A program made the translations under genes and the position numbers. A stretch of DNA of 64,000 nucleotides from Geminocystis sp. NIES-3709 (GTDB lineage: Bacteria; Cyanobacteriota; Cyanobacteriia; Cyanobacteriales; Cyanobacteriaceae): the NCBI RefSeq assembly GCF_001548115.1, contig NZ_AP014821.1:3165262-3229261 (forward strand), given 5' to 3'. Below the pieces are notes generated by a model. That model made no database searches, had not been told where the DNA came from, and saw only the letters and a program-made list of their open reading frames with translations. The first letter of the stretch is position 1. The number at the start of each line of letters is the position of its first letter. Shown here piece after piece: positions 1 through 7,858 of the stretch.

Positions 1-296
1 ACACATTTTTTAACACTACTTTTTGGAATAGTCTTTCTCCGACAACCCAAAATATTATTAAAGAGGTTTTACCAGTCTATCAACTCAAACAACGCAAGGC
101 TCAAGCTGAATATAATCAACAAGCCTTTAAGGAATTAACGGAAGATAAAGGTATGATTGCTCTTACTCCCGATACTTCTGAAGTTCCTAAGAAATTAATC
201 CCTATTTATCAGTCTATATATAATAGATTAAACCCTTCGGCTCGATCGTTGGTTAAAGATTTATTGGAGGCAAAAACTGGTGTTAAATTTGATTAA
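1..296 (+). CDS. TRAP-type transporter substrate-binding protein (DctP-like), C-terminal end only
   Basis: The reading frame is open from the first bases (codons begin at base 3) to TAA at 294-296, giving about 97 residues with the start outside the window. The piece contains FWNSLSPTTQNIIKEVLP followed by a lysine/glutamine-rich helix and ends in LLEAKTGVKFD. The 'W..L....Q..I.E' pattern followed by long helices resembles the C-terminal helical part of DctP/TRAP solute-binding proteins, which bind organic acids in the periplasm and pass them to a small and a large membrane subunit. Those partners are not visible here. The last 17 bases overlap the next gene, suggesting translational coupling. 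Family assignment is from pattern only and moderately sure. Confidence 0.55.
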   Translation, partial: TFFNTTFWNSLSPTTQNIIKEVLPVYQLKQRKAQAEYNQQAFKELTEDKGMIALTPDTSEVPKKLIPIYQSIYNRLNPSARSLVKDLLEAKTGVKFD

Positions 297-1344
297 TCAC
301 AAATCCATTTCACACAGGCAAGATACCTGTTTCACGGGTAAGAATATTCTATCTCGATCGAGCTTTTTGTTTTCTGCTTTTATGATGAGTATTATTGCCC
401 TTAATTTTAGTCCATCTTTGGCTTGGGGACAAGAAAAATCAATGGTAGTGAAGGAAATTGATCTAACTAAATATGGTACAGCAGGTTCGATCGATGTAAG
501 TAATTCAAAACAACAGATTGTTATTACTTTTAATAACTGTAATCTCGTTTTTTTTGACTATAACTTCAACCAAGAAAATGAATTATCCCTAACAAATTGT
601 AAAAGACTTTTTCGAGCAAGGTATGGGGAGATAAATCAACAAAAAGTGCTAGTATCTTCTATTTATACGGGGCAAAGTATGATTTATGACTTTAAAGATA
701 TTTTTCCTATCCCCCTTCATAAAGCCGCCGTTACAGACTCCTTAATCGTCAATAATGATCTATTATCATCCTCCGATGACGGCTCTGTAAAACTTTCTCA
801 ACTATCGGAAAATCCCCTTTCTTCTAACAATACCACCAGTTTATATCAATCCACTGGAGTGGCTCGAAATTTGGCAGTGACTAGCAAGACAAACTCAGAG
901 GTTAACAAGGTTGCCGTAAGTTACGATACGGGAGAAATTACGATTTTTGACATTAATCAAAACGCTACTCAAACTAAACCTCAAACTTTTCGATCGATCC
1001 CTAGTCGTATCAATACTTTTAAGTTTACCCCTGATGGTTCTAAACTGTTAATTGGTTATTTTACAGGGGAATTAGTAGAATTAGATGTCACCACGGGAGA
1101 AAGCAAAACTCTTTTGAAAGTTGACTCATGGTTGAATAGCTTAGACATTAACAGCCAAAATTTAGTGTTAACGGGAGATGATGAAGGTTTTGTGAAAATT
1201 ATCTCTTTAGAAACAGGGCAAGTTATCCAACAAGAGAAAATCTCTGATAATGGAATTAATGCCGTTGCTTTTACGGTCGATCAAACTATGATTGTAGCTG
1301 ATTCCAAAGGAATGATTTATCAACTGGAAATCTCGAATTTCTAA
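280..1344 (+). CDS. Secreted WD40-like beta-propeller protein
   Basis: A 354-residue protein. The GTG start at 280 is chosen because a perfect GGAGG lies at 266-270, nine bases upstream; it overlaps the upstream stop. Residues about 27-50 form a hydrophobic stretch ending SLAWGQ, consistent with a signal peptide with an unusually long N-region. The rest has repeated blade-like units with hydrophobic strands and turns such as FTPDGSKLLIG and TGDDEGFVKIISLETG, typical of WD40/quinoprotein-like propellers. About four or five units can be recognised, so the fold is assigned but not the ligand. Part of the N-region is encoded by a 17-bp palindromic repeat. It is likely co-transcribed with the upstream binding-protein gene. 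Confidence 0.7.
   Translation: MLNLINHKSISHRQDTCFTGKNILSRSSFLFSAFMMSIIALNFSPSLAWGQEKSMVVKEIDLTKYGTAGSIDVSNSKQQIVITFNNCNLVFFDYNFNQENELSLTNCKRLFRARYGEINQQKVLVSSIYTGQSMIYDFKDIFPIPLHKAAVTDSLIVNNDLLSSSDDGSVKLSQLSENPLSSNNTTSLYQSTGVARNLAVTSKTNSEVNKVAVSYDTGEITIFDINQNATQTKPQTFRSIPSRINTFKFTPDGSKLLIGYFTGELVELDVTTGESKTLLKVDSWLNSLDINSQNLVLTGDDEGFVKIISLETGQVIQQEKISDNGINAVAFTVDQTMIVADSKGMIYQLEISNF
314..330. repeat. 17-bp palindromic interspersed repeat, copy 1 (inside a coding sequence)
   Basis: ACAGGCAAGATACCTGT has 5-bp inverted ends ACAGG/CCTGT. Its reverse complement matches the copy at 3739-3755 at 16 of 17 positions. The match extends into the flank GTGAA. It lies in frame within the N-terminal part of the WD40-like gene. 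Confidence 0.75.
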
Positions 1345-1604
1345 ACCTTCACCCTAACTCCTCTCCCCAAAGAAGGAAACTTTTGATTGAAAAAACAACC
1401 TTTAATTAATGGAATTGTATCATATATTGCCTTGTAATAAATTGACAAGGAACCAACAGCTAAAATCTGCTGAAGCGATTTAATAAATATCCTTGAAACA
1501 GTACAATACAAAAAATATAGTTTAATCTGTTTAAATTATTCGCTTTAGCTGACTTGTGCTATAAGCCATGAAATTTATTTCTTGGGGTGTTATGAGACAA
1601 TACC
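1345..1604. repeat. Intergenic space with degenerate cyanobacterial repeats
   Basis: Just after the WD40-like gene there is a CACCCTAACTCCTCTCCCC tract, which resembles a repeat common in cyanobacterial genomes. At about 1429-1450 CCTTG(TAATAAATTGA)CAAGG forms a small inverted repeat, followed by GCTGAAGCG. The same order (TAATAAATT, GGCTAATAG-like, CTAAAGCG-like) recurs at 13550-13600 and, reversed, at about 60489-60595. No gene is apparent. Confidence 0.45.
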
Positions 1605-2153
1605 TTAAGGCACTAAACGAGGTTTAATTTTCTCAATGCCTCTGATAGCACAGGTTTGATCTAAACCGCCTCCAGGTGAACCAGAAACACCGATCGCACC
1701 TACTATTTGATCCCCTACCTTAATCGCTACTCCTCCAGTGCTGAAACTAATACCCTTCAAGGGTTCAGGTGCTAATGGTAATGAACCAACGGGCAAGGGT
1801 GCAGGAGTCATCTTTTTGGCAATTTCTTCTGTCGAGTCCACTTTTGTAATTGGTGCTAAAGTAATTACAGTAAAAGCCTTATTAAAACTATTTGGTAAAG
1901 TGTGAGGAGTTGCACCATCCCCCCTGATGATAACTTGAGTATTTCCTTCGGAGTTAACTATTGTAGCAGTGACATTATAACCGTCTTTTTTACAACTTTC
2001 CACTGCTTCGATCGCAGCTTCTGTGGCAAGACTACTCGGCAATTGATACAAAGCGGTTAACGCCAAAGCCACAGGAGAAAAGGAAGTAAAGAAACTGACA
2101 AATAACCCGAGGGTTAATAAAGGAGAATAGAATAAACTTTTGTAAATTCTCAT
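1605..2153 (-). CDS. Exported GlcG/HbpS-like (DUF336) protein
   Basis: About 182 residues from ATG at 2153; a TTG three codons upstream is possible but less likely. Residues about 1-30 are a signal peptide (SLFYSPLLTLGLFVSFFTSF) ending near ALA. The mature part has the GlcG/HbpS features: helix LATEAAIEAVESCKKDGYNV, strand ATIVNSEGNTQVIIRGDGA, a SFNKAFTV helix, and the glycine-rich GGVAIKVGDQIVGAIGVSG followed by the AIRGIEKI helix. Members of this superfamily bind heme or small organic molecules. An exported stand-alone form suggests a periplasmic binding or sensing role, but the ligand cannot be read. It stands alone, reverse strand, convergent with the WD40-like gene. Confidence 0.8.
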   Translation of the reverse strand: MRIYKSLFYSPLLTLGLFVSFFTSFSPVALALTALYQLPSSLATEAAIEAVESCKKDGYNVTATIVNSEGNTQVIIRGDGATPHTLPNSFNKAFTVITLAPITKVDSTEEIAKKMTPAPLPVGSLPLAPEPLKGISFSTGGVAIKVGDQIVGAIGVSGSPGGGLDQTCAIRGIEKIKPRLVP

Positions 2154-2242
2154 GATAATCAATGAAAAAACATATTTAATTGCTCAAAGTTTCCTAAAGC
2201 AATATTACTATAACTAATTTAGGTCAATATAATCTTCTAAAA

Positions 2243-2542
2243 TTACGTCAATATCCCTCTAGGTATTTTGATTTTGTACCCACGTTTTCTTAAATTCTCC
2301 AAACTAGATTCAATATCAATGTCATCATCAATCTCTATAACAGTTTCCCACAGTTCAGGATTATCAATATCATCTACATCTTTTAAACGATCGATCGCCC
2401 TTTGTTCGGCGGATTTTCGAGAAATTTCCTGTTGATACTTTACTATTAAAAATTCCACAAAATCTAAAATCTGATCTTGTTTATCTACGGGCAATAACTT
2501 CGTTTTTTTGGTAATTAAATCAACGGTATTCATAAATGTCAT
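2243..2542 (-). CDS. DUF2281-like antitoxin-type protein (orphan)
   Basis: A 99-residue acidic protein. The segment LLPVDKQDQILDFVEFLIVKY matches the pattern of DUF2281/VapB-like antitoxins (L-P-x-x-K-Q-x-x-x-x-D-F-V-E-F-L). The C-terminal half is rich in Asp/Glu with a short basic end. A second ATG at 2533 is an equally plausible start. No toxin-like reading frame (PIN, RelE or Fic type) lies on either side: downstream is the GlcG-like gene and upstream an intergenic space. It is therefore either an orphan antitoxin or a regulator of the same fold. Function is inferred from pattern only. Confidence 0.6.
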   Translation of the reverse strand: MTFMNTVDLITKKTKLLPVDKQDQILDFVEFLIVKYQQEISRKSAEQRAIDRLKDVDDIDNPELWETVIEIDDDIDIESSLENLRKRGYKIKIPRGILT

Positions 2543-2728
2543 CTCAAAAGTTCACGAAAATCTGCTTTAAATGATAATTAACAAAATTTGTCGTACTTCA
2601 AAATCTGGTATGTGTTAAATCCAGTTACCTTTCAAGTCTTAGTATAAATTAATATACTAATATGATGTTTTTAGTTCGTCTTTTTATTATTATATATATC
2701 AAAAATATTAAGAAATTTTTTTACCTTC

Positions 2729-3532
2729 ATGAAAGTTTGGAATATTATTTGTTTAATTTCGATCGTTCTTTGTGCCATGATTATTTTTCCTAGTCATGCC
2801 TTATCTGCGAATAAATTTGATCGTTATAAGCATTACATGGAGGATATTCCTATGCCTCAAATTAAAGAAACAGAAAATATTTTAGGTCCTGCTGGAGAAA
2901 TTTTTAAATTTACAACTTGTAATCGTGGTGATTTAGGATTTTCCCTCGCTTATGGTACAATTCCGCCCGGAGCGGGGCCTTTACCTCATGTTCACCACTA
3001 TACCAATGAATGGTTTTGGACTCCCGAAGGGGGCATACAATTATTAGAAAGTACAAATAAATATCCTGATCTTAACTTTCCTCCCACTCCTGATCAAGCT
3101 GGAAATGGCGTTCTTTATAGCCTTGACAGTGAACCAAATCAAATATTTTACGGACCTAAATATCATATTCACGGTTTTATCAATAAGACAACCGAAACCC
3201 ATCCTCTTTTATTTATTTGGATGAGAGACGAATCTTCACCGAAATATCCTTTAAATGATGGTGGTATTCGGGAGTATTTTCAAGAGGTAGGAATTCCCAT
3301 TAAAGACTTAAATAATTTACCCCCCATCACAGAAAAAGCAAAAAGAGATTTTGTTATGTCAGCGTCTAAATATGGAATTAATCAAAGTGCCTTTTTTGAA
3401 GAGTATATAAAAGATCTTAGTGATGATATTCCAATAAAATTAATTAAACTTTATAATGAGGAAGATTTAATTAGGATCATTGATGCAGTTAATGCTTATA
3501 ATCAAGGTGATAAATCCGTTAGTTGTTTTTAG
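2729..3532 (+). CDS. Secreted cupin-domain protein
   Basis: 267 residues. The N-terminus (MKVWNIICLISIVLCAMIIF ... SHALSA) is a signal peptide with cleavage near residue 26. The cupin motif 1 is clear: PPGAGPLPHVHHYTNEWFW, with His-x-His-His and a downstream Glu as likely metal ligands. The second motif contributes YHIHGFINK. This suggests a bicupin-like or single-cupin metal protein of the quercetinase type, exported to the periplasm. The C-terminal 90 residues are helical and acidic without a known domain. It starts a forward-strand series with the XapX mini-gene 16 bases downstream. Substrate unknown. Confidence 0.75.
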   Translation: MKVWNIICLISIVLCAMIIFPSHALSANKFDRYKHYMEDIPMPQIKETENILGPAGEIFKFTTCNRGDLGFSLAYGTIPPGAGPLPHVHHYTNEWFWTPEGGIQLLESTNKYPDLNFPPTPDQAGNGVLYSLDSEPNQIFYGPKYHIHGFINKTTETHPLLFIWMRDESSPKYPLNDGGIREYFQEVGIPIKDLNNLPPITEKAKRDFVMSASKYGINQSAFFEEYIKDLSDDIPIKLIKLYNEEDLIRIIDAVNAYNQGDKSVSCF

Positions 3533-3548
3533 AAATTTTTTATAGATT

Positions 3549-3719
3549 ATGAATAAAGAATTAGGAATAGCTATTTTGGGGGGGTGGATTTTAGGAGTGA
3601 TTTTTACTGCTTTTAAAATTCCTTTACCCGTACCTGCTTTTCAAGGTTTAGTGGCGGCGGCGGCGGTATTGGTAGGTCAACTTACTTATACTTTTATTAA
3701 GCAGAAATTAAATTTTTAG
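3549..3719 (+). CDS. XapX-domain (DUF1427-like) small membrane protein
   Basis: A 56-residue frame from ATG at 3549 to TAG at 3717-3719. The translation contains LGIAILGGWILGVIFTAFKI, then PLPVPAFQGLVAAAAVLVGQ, then a short basic tail. This is the XapX layout: a glycine-rich membrane helix, a proline-rich turn (P-x-P-x-P-A), then a second helix. XapX proteins are tiny two-helix membrane proteins of unknown role, often next to cupin or metabolic enzymes, as here. It is 16 bases behind the cupin gene and most likely co-transcribed with it. Confidence 0.75.
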   Translation: MNKELGIAILGGWILGVIFTAFKIPLPVPAFQGLVAAAAVLVGQLTYTFIKQKLNF

Positions 3720-3738
3720 CATTATTTTTTGATGTGAA

Positions 3739-3755
3739 ACAGGCATCTTGCCTGT
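3739..3755. repeat. 17-bp palindromic interspersed repeat, copy 2
   Basis: ACAGGCATCTTGCCTGT lies between the XapX and epimerase genes. It is in opposite orientation to the copy at 314-330 and shares the flanking GTGAA. In RNA it could form a small hairpin (ACAGGCA/TGCCTGT). Confidence 0.75.
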
Positions 3756-3808
3756 AGTAATTTCCATTAGATTATTTACTTATCAAGAGCTAAATAAGGG
3801 TTTTTATC

Positions 3809-4678
3809 ATGACTCAATCCCCATTAATTCGATTTGGTGTTCATACTTTTATTTGGAAAAAAGAATTTTTAGGCCATGAAGAATTTATTTTCGATCGAGC
3901 AAAGAGTTGGGGATTTGATAGTGTAGAAATTGCTACTCATAGTTTTGAGCAAATCAATCCTGATACTATTAAAAGCTATCAAGACAAATATGGATTAGGT
4001 ATAAGTTTTTGTACCAGTATGCCTCAAGGATTATCTCTAACCAGTGCCGATCGTCAATGTTGGGAAGAATCTGTAAATTATGTACAAAAAGCCATTGAGT
4101 TTTGTCAAAATTGCGGTATTACTCAATTATCAGGCCCTTTAATTCATCCTGTTGGTTATCTTAGTGGCAAACCCCTTCAAGATGAGGAAGAAAAACTGTT
4201 ACATCAAGCCTTAAGGGAAATTGCCGATACCGTTTCTAACACGGAAATAAAAATTGCGATCGAACCCCTTAATCGTTTTCAGGGTTATGCTTTAAATACT
4301 GTCGAACAAGGATTAAGACTATTAAACTCGATCGACTGTCCTCATCTGGGACTATTATTAGATTTATTTCACATGAATATTGAGGAAAAGGACATGATTA
4401 AAGCCTTTTTACAAGCAGGAAAAAAATGTTTTCATGTTCATGTTAGTGCGAAAGACAGAGGCACACCCGGCAGTGATACTCTTCCTTGGATAGAATTATT
4501 TAACACCCTCAAAACCATAGAATATCAAGGCTTGATCGTCATTGAAAGTTTTAACGCTGAAGATACAGAATTAGCTACGGCTGCTAAAATTTGGCGTAAA
4601 GTTGCCCCCAGTAGCCAATACATAGCCCAAGAAGGACTTAAATTTTTACACCACACCTATCAAACATCTTTATCATGA
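3809..4678 (+). CDS. Sugar phosphate isomerase/epimerase family protein (xylose-isomerase-like TIM barrel)
   Basis: 289 residues. It has the AP-endonuclease-2/xylose-isomerase-like TIM-barrel pattern: FGVHTFIW at the first strand, GFDSVEIA at the second, IAIEPLNRF, GLLLDLFHMNIEE, FHVHVSAKDRG and LIVIESF at later strands. The Glu of IEPLNRF, Asp of LLDLFH, His of HVHVS and Glu of VIESF line up with the metal-binding Glu-Asp-His-Glu set of D-tagatose/D-psicose 3-epimerases. It therefore likely interconverts keto-sugars or similar polyols; exact substrate unknown. The stop overlaps the next start by four bases (ATGA), a strong sign of an operon with the alpha/beta hydrolase. Confidence 0.8.
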   Translation: MTQSPLIRFGVHTFIWKKEFLGHEEFIFDRAKSWGFDSVEIATHSFEQINPDTIKSYQDKYGLGISFCTSMPQGLSLTSADRQCWEESVNYVQKAIEFCQNCGITQLSGPLIHPVGYLSGKPLQDEEEKLLHQALREIADTVSNTEIKIAIEPLNRFQGYALNTVEQGLRLLNSIDCPHLGLLLDLFHMNIEEKDMIKAFLQAGKKCFHVHVSAKDRGTPGSDTLPWIELFNTLKTIEYQGLIVIESFNAEDTELATAAKIWRKVAPSSQYIAQEGLKFLHHTYQTSLS

Positions 4679-5550
4679 ATCAACCATTTATTTCCATTCC
4701 CCTACCTTCTGGATTTACCCATACTTATACAAAAGTTAATGATATTACCCTTCATGCTCTTGAAGGAGGAACTGGTGAACCATTAGTATTATTAGGAGGT
4801 TGGCCTCAAACTTGTTACGTTTGGCGATTATTATTAGAGCCGTTAAGTAAATATTTTCATGTTATCGCCTTAGACTTGAGAGGGCAAGGAGACTCAGATA
4901 TTCCCGAAAGTGGTTATGATTGTGCGACATCTGCCCAAGAAGTAATCGATTTTATGACAGAAAAACAAATAACCTCATTTTACCTAGTGGGGCATGATGT
5001 AGGTGCTTGGGTTGCATTCACCATCTTAAAACTTTTCCCTCAACAAATTCAAGGTTTAGGATTGATTGATGCGGCCATACCAGGGCTTGTTAGTAACGAT
5101 TTTTTCTCTTTAGAAAATGCTGGTAAAGTTTGGCAATTTTACTTCCACAAAGTACCAGATTTAGCCGATAGCTTAGTGAAGGGAAAAGAAAAAGAATATT
5201 TAACATGGTATTTCACCAATAAATCAAAACGCAAAGAGAACTTATCTGCTGAAATTATCGATCATTACGTTAGTTATTATAGTCGTCCCTATGCCATGAA
5301 AGCAGGATTTTTATGGTATGCCAGTCTCGAAGAAAATATTAAAACTAATACCCTAACCCCAGATACTCGATTTATTCAACCCATTTTCACTATGGGGGGA
5401 GAATTTGCCACTAAATCTTTAATTTATAATGGTTTAGCCTCCTATTGTGAGAACATTACAAACTATGTCATTGAAGAATGTGGACATTATATCCCAGAAG
5501 AAGCTCCAGAAGATATTATCAAAGCTATTTTAAGCACTTTTATTTCTTAA
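4675..5550 (+). CDS. Alpha/beta hydrolase, epoxide-hydrolase/haloalkane-dehalogenase-like
   Basis: 291 residues. LVLLGGWPQTCYVWR is the oxyanion-hole region (G-W-P variant of HGxP). LDLRGQGDSD precedes the nucleophile elbow VGHDVGAWVAF, in which Asp is the nucleophile. Asp rather than Ser points to the epoxide hydrolase/dehalogenase group. The catalytic His lies in EECGHYIPEEAPEDI near the C-terminus. A cap region of about residues 145-220 is present. The gene overlaps the epimerase gene by four bases, so the pair probably act in one pathway of small oxidised metabolites; this is inference. Confidence 0.8.
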   Translation: MNQPFISIPLPSGFTHTYTKVNDITLHALEGGTGEPLVLLGGWPQTCYVWRLLLEPLSKYFHVIALDLRGQGDSDIPESGYDCATSAQEVIDFMTEKQITSFYLVGHDVGAWVAFTILKLFPQQIQGLGLIDAAIPGLVSNDFFSLENAGKVWQFYFHKVPDLADSLVKGKEKEYLTWYFTNKSKRKENLSAEIIDHYVSYYSRPYAMKAGFLWYASLEENIKTNTLTPDTRFIQPIFTMGGEFATKSLIYNGLASYCENITNYVIEECGHYIPEEAPEDIIKAILSTFIS

Positions 5551-5703
5551 CATTGGTTGCTATGTTAGAAATCATAAATAGACTCTAATCTAACACACAT
5601 TTAGCTTACATCTTTTTTTTACCATTAAAAAACTGTGAAACTCGCTTTCTATTGCCTATTTTCTATTCCCTACTCTCACCAGTCAATTTAGATAAGTCCT
5701 AGC

Positions 5704-6411
5704 TTATAACTTTTGAATTTCCTGATGAATGCTCAAACTAATTTCTAAGGCTTCTTTTAATACTTGTCCATAATCTGTTGCTTGTTGTTCGATAGCTAGA
5801 GTTTGCAAAGTTCCCAAATTATTTTCTATATTAGCTAATAAATCGTTTCTTCGTGCTAATAATCGACGATTTTGACGCATGATTTTTTCCGCCATTAGCC
5901 CTGTCGTTAAATTTTGACGAATTAACTCCAATACCTCCATCATATTATTCTCCTTAACAATATTAACCGATGAATTACCAACCGTTTTTAATCGATCGAG
6001 AACAACAACAGTTTCTACCACATGATGAAAATTATCGATTTCATCCAGTAGGCACATAAAAGTTTTCAAGGTTTTAGCTTTAATTATCATGAAGAGATTC
6101 CAACTAATTATAAAAATAATAGTCGAGCTTAACGTTATTTGTAAAAACTTCATCATAGTAGGAATATCATTGACTGTTCCCGAAGAATTACGAAGGGCAA
6201 AAAGTCCAATAGGTAAAGTAAGAGTGAAAGTTAGAGCAGTAACTAATAACTCGATAACACAAAATATAAACAGTTTTTGGGGATGACGGAAAATAGACGA
6301 TCGATAAACACCTCCAAATACGCCCCCAACAAATATTTCACTCACATCTAAACCGCTCAAAATTTCTATTTCCCTTTCACTAATTCTGAGATTTTCAAAA
6401 TCTGGATTCAT
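5704..6411 (-). CDS. Uncharacterised two-helix membrane protein with C-terminal coiled coil
   Basis: 235 residues with no family I can name. Two membrane helices are visible: residues about 47-73 (LFIFCVIELLVTALTFTLTL) and about 90-112 (LQITLSSTIIFIISWNLFMI). The remainder is cytoplasmic, mostly helical, with a basic stretch (RQNRRLLARRNDLL) and an end rich in Gln/Leu suggesting a coiled coil. It lies 32 bases behind another membrane-protein gene (6444-7118), same strand, so the two probably form an operon and perhaps a complex. Confidence 0.65.
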   Translation of the reverse strand: MNPDFENLRISEREIEILSGLDVSEIFVGGVFGGVYRSSIFRHPQKLFIFCVIELLVTALTFTLTLPIGLFALRNSSGTVNDIPTMMKFLQITLSSTIIFIISWNLFMIIKAKTLKTFMCLLDEIDNFHHVVETVVVLDRLKTVGNSSVNIVKENNMMEVLELIRQNLTTGLMAEKIMRQNRRLLARRNDLLANIENNLGTLQTLAIEQQATDYGQVLKEALEISLSIHQEIQKL

Positions 6412-6443
6412 AAGTGTTAGTTCATCTATTAGAACATTACAAA

Positions 6444-7118
6444 TTAAAACAACAAATCAACTAACACATTTAAAACTGCGGAGAAAAAAGTACCTTCCCT
6501 TGGACGGAATAGTTCAAAATTACCAGAAGTTCCAAAAAAAGGACGTAGTGTCCACCCTAATTGACTTCCCACAAAACCATAAAGAATTAACCAGAATTGT
6601 AAAATTTTAGTACGAACTTTGATATTTTGTGCATTATCGTCATTGTCAAGTGGTTTCATGATTCGATACAAAAAAGAAACTCCCATAATACCTGTTAGAG
6701 AAAAAATGACGACATTTAAAAGTACAAAAAAAGGATAATCGTTGATGGTGATTAAAAAGAAAAGAGCGACTGGAGCAAAACCAAAGAGCAAAACGGCAAT
6801 AATTGTCACCGCAGTCAGTAAATAAGTAAAATGTTGTGTAATAGTTTGTTTAGCTCCAAATAAAGCATTAAAAATATAAAGGGTAGGCAGACACACCAAT
6901 AAAGTTATTAGATAGAGTGCTGGCAATTTGATTGCGGAGGAAATAGCTTGTAGAGGACTGTGAAATGTACCAATAATAGCTCCATAAATAGCGAATAAAC
7001 AAAAGCTAGAGAGTAGAAGAGAGGAAATTTTACTTTTGAGTTTTACTCTATCATGGATTTCTGTTAAAAATTGTTGACGATCGCTTAACAAAGAAATAAC
7101 CGTCGAAAAGTAGTTCAT
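6444..7118 (-). CDS. Polytopic membrane protein, Yip1-like
   Basis: 224 residues with about five membrane helices, beginning near residues 31, 62, 95, 125 and 172. The organisation (short amphipathic N-terminus, closely packed helices, central LPTLYIFNALFGAKQT) resembles the Yip1 superfamily, but similarity is general. The C-terminus has aromatic/Gly motifs GSQLGWTLRPFFGTSGNFE and may face the periplasm. It is the first gene of a probable two-gene operon with the coiled-coil membrane protein. No catalytic residues are evident. Confidence 0.6.
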   Translation of the reverse strand: MNYFSTVISLLSDRQQFLTEIHDRVKLKSKISSLLLSSFCLFAIYGAIIGTFHSPLQAISSAIKLPALYLITLLVCLPTLYIFNALFGAKQTITQHFTYLLTAVTIIAVLLFGFAPVALFFLITINDYPFFVLLNVVIFSLTGIMGVSFLYRIMKPLDNDDNAQNIKVRTKILQFWLILYGFVGSQLGWTLRPFFGTSGNFELFRPREGTFFSAVLNVLVDLLF

Positions 7119-7382
7119 AGGAGTTCAGCATTCTTCTTTAGTTGTTAAATTACCATTTTTTCATAAACTATCCCATATAAATTATAGTTAAAATCTCTTA
7201 AATAAAACTAAAAATAGAATATTTATTTTTGGTTAAATTCGTAAATTATTTGTTTGCCAAATAACTCTATAAAGATTTAATATAGCAATTCTTATATTTA
7301 TGAGGTACTCCAGAGCAGAGTCAAACCCATTGCTATTAAGAAATAGGTGTACCTTACTATTTAGATAAACGCTATATTTTCT

Positions 7383-7727
7383 TTACTTAAATTTAACTTT
7401 ATTATGAAGCCAATTAGTTACTTTCTTTGGCAGATTTTTTTTCACCCATTGCCAAGCAATAATTTTTACTAAAGGCTTAGGAGTCCCAGCGATAAATTTC
7501 GCTAATTTATTCATCGATCGATTCGTTATTTTTTTGTTAATTAGATTTATAATTCCTATGTCATAAAGACAATCAATGATTAACTTAATTGTCACTTCTT
7601 CTTTTAATGCCAAGTTTTCTAATAGTAAATAAACATCTCTTAATCTTTCTTGTTGGAACGTTTTTTCCTCAGAACTTAATTGAGGCAACGCCACGATTTT
7701 TACAGATTCTTTTTGACGACTTAGCAT
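7383..7727 (-). CDS. Conserved hypothetical small protein
   Basis: 114 residues, not recognised. The N-terminal part is a charged helix (SSEEKTFQQERLRDVYLLLENLA). The middle holds DCLYDIGIINLINKKI. The C-terminus is strongly basic (WQWVKKNLPKKVTNWLHNKVKFK) and could contact membrane or nucleic acid. No signal peptide and no membrane helix. It is 131 bases downstream of secA on the same strand and might be read from it. Confidence 0.55.
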   Translation of the reverse strand: MLSRQKESVKIVALPQLSSEEKTFQQERLRDVYLLLENLALKEEVTIKLIIDCLYDIGIINLINKKITNRSMNKLAKFIAGTPKPLVKIIAWQWVKKNLPKKVTNWLHNKVKFK

Positions 7728-7858
7728 CAGTAATAATTAGAAATTAATAATTAGAAATTAAAAATCAAGAATGGGAAATTCGGAATTAGGCATTAAATAA
7801 TATTGCTTCTTTTCTTCCTCTATTTCCCTTTTCCCTTTTCCTCTCTTCCTTCTCTTCT

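Noticed and set aside
280-400. Start of the WD40-like gene at ATG 382
   Set aside because: The GTG at 280 has a perfect GGAGG at good distance, and the signal peptide begins upstream of 382. Kept as an alternative only.
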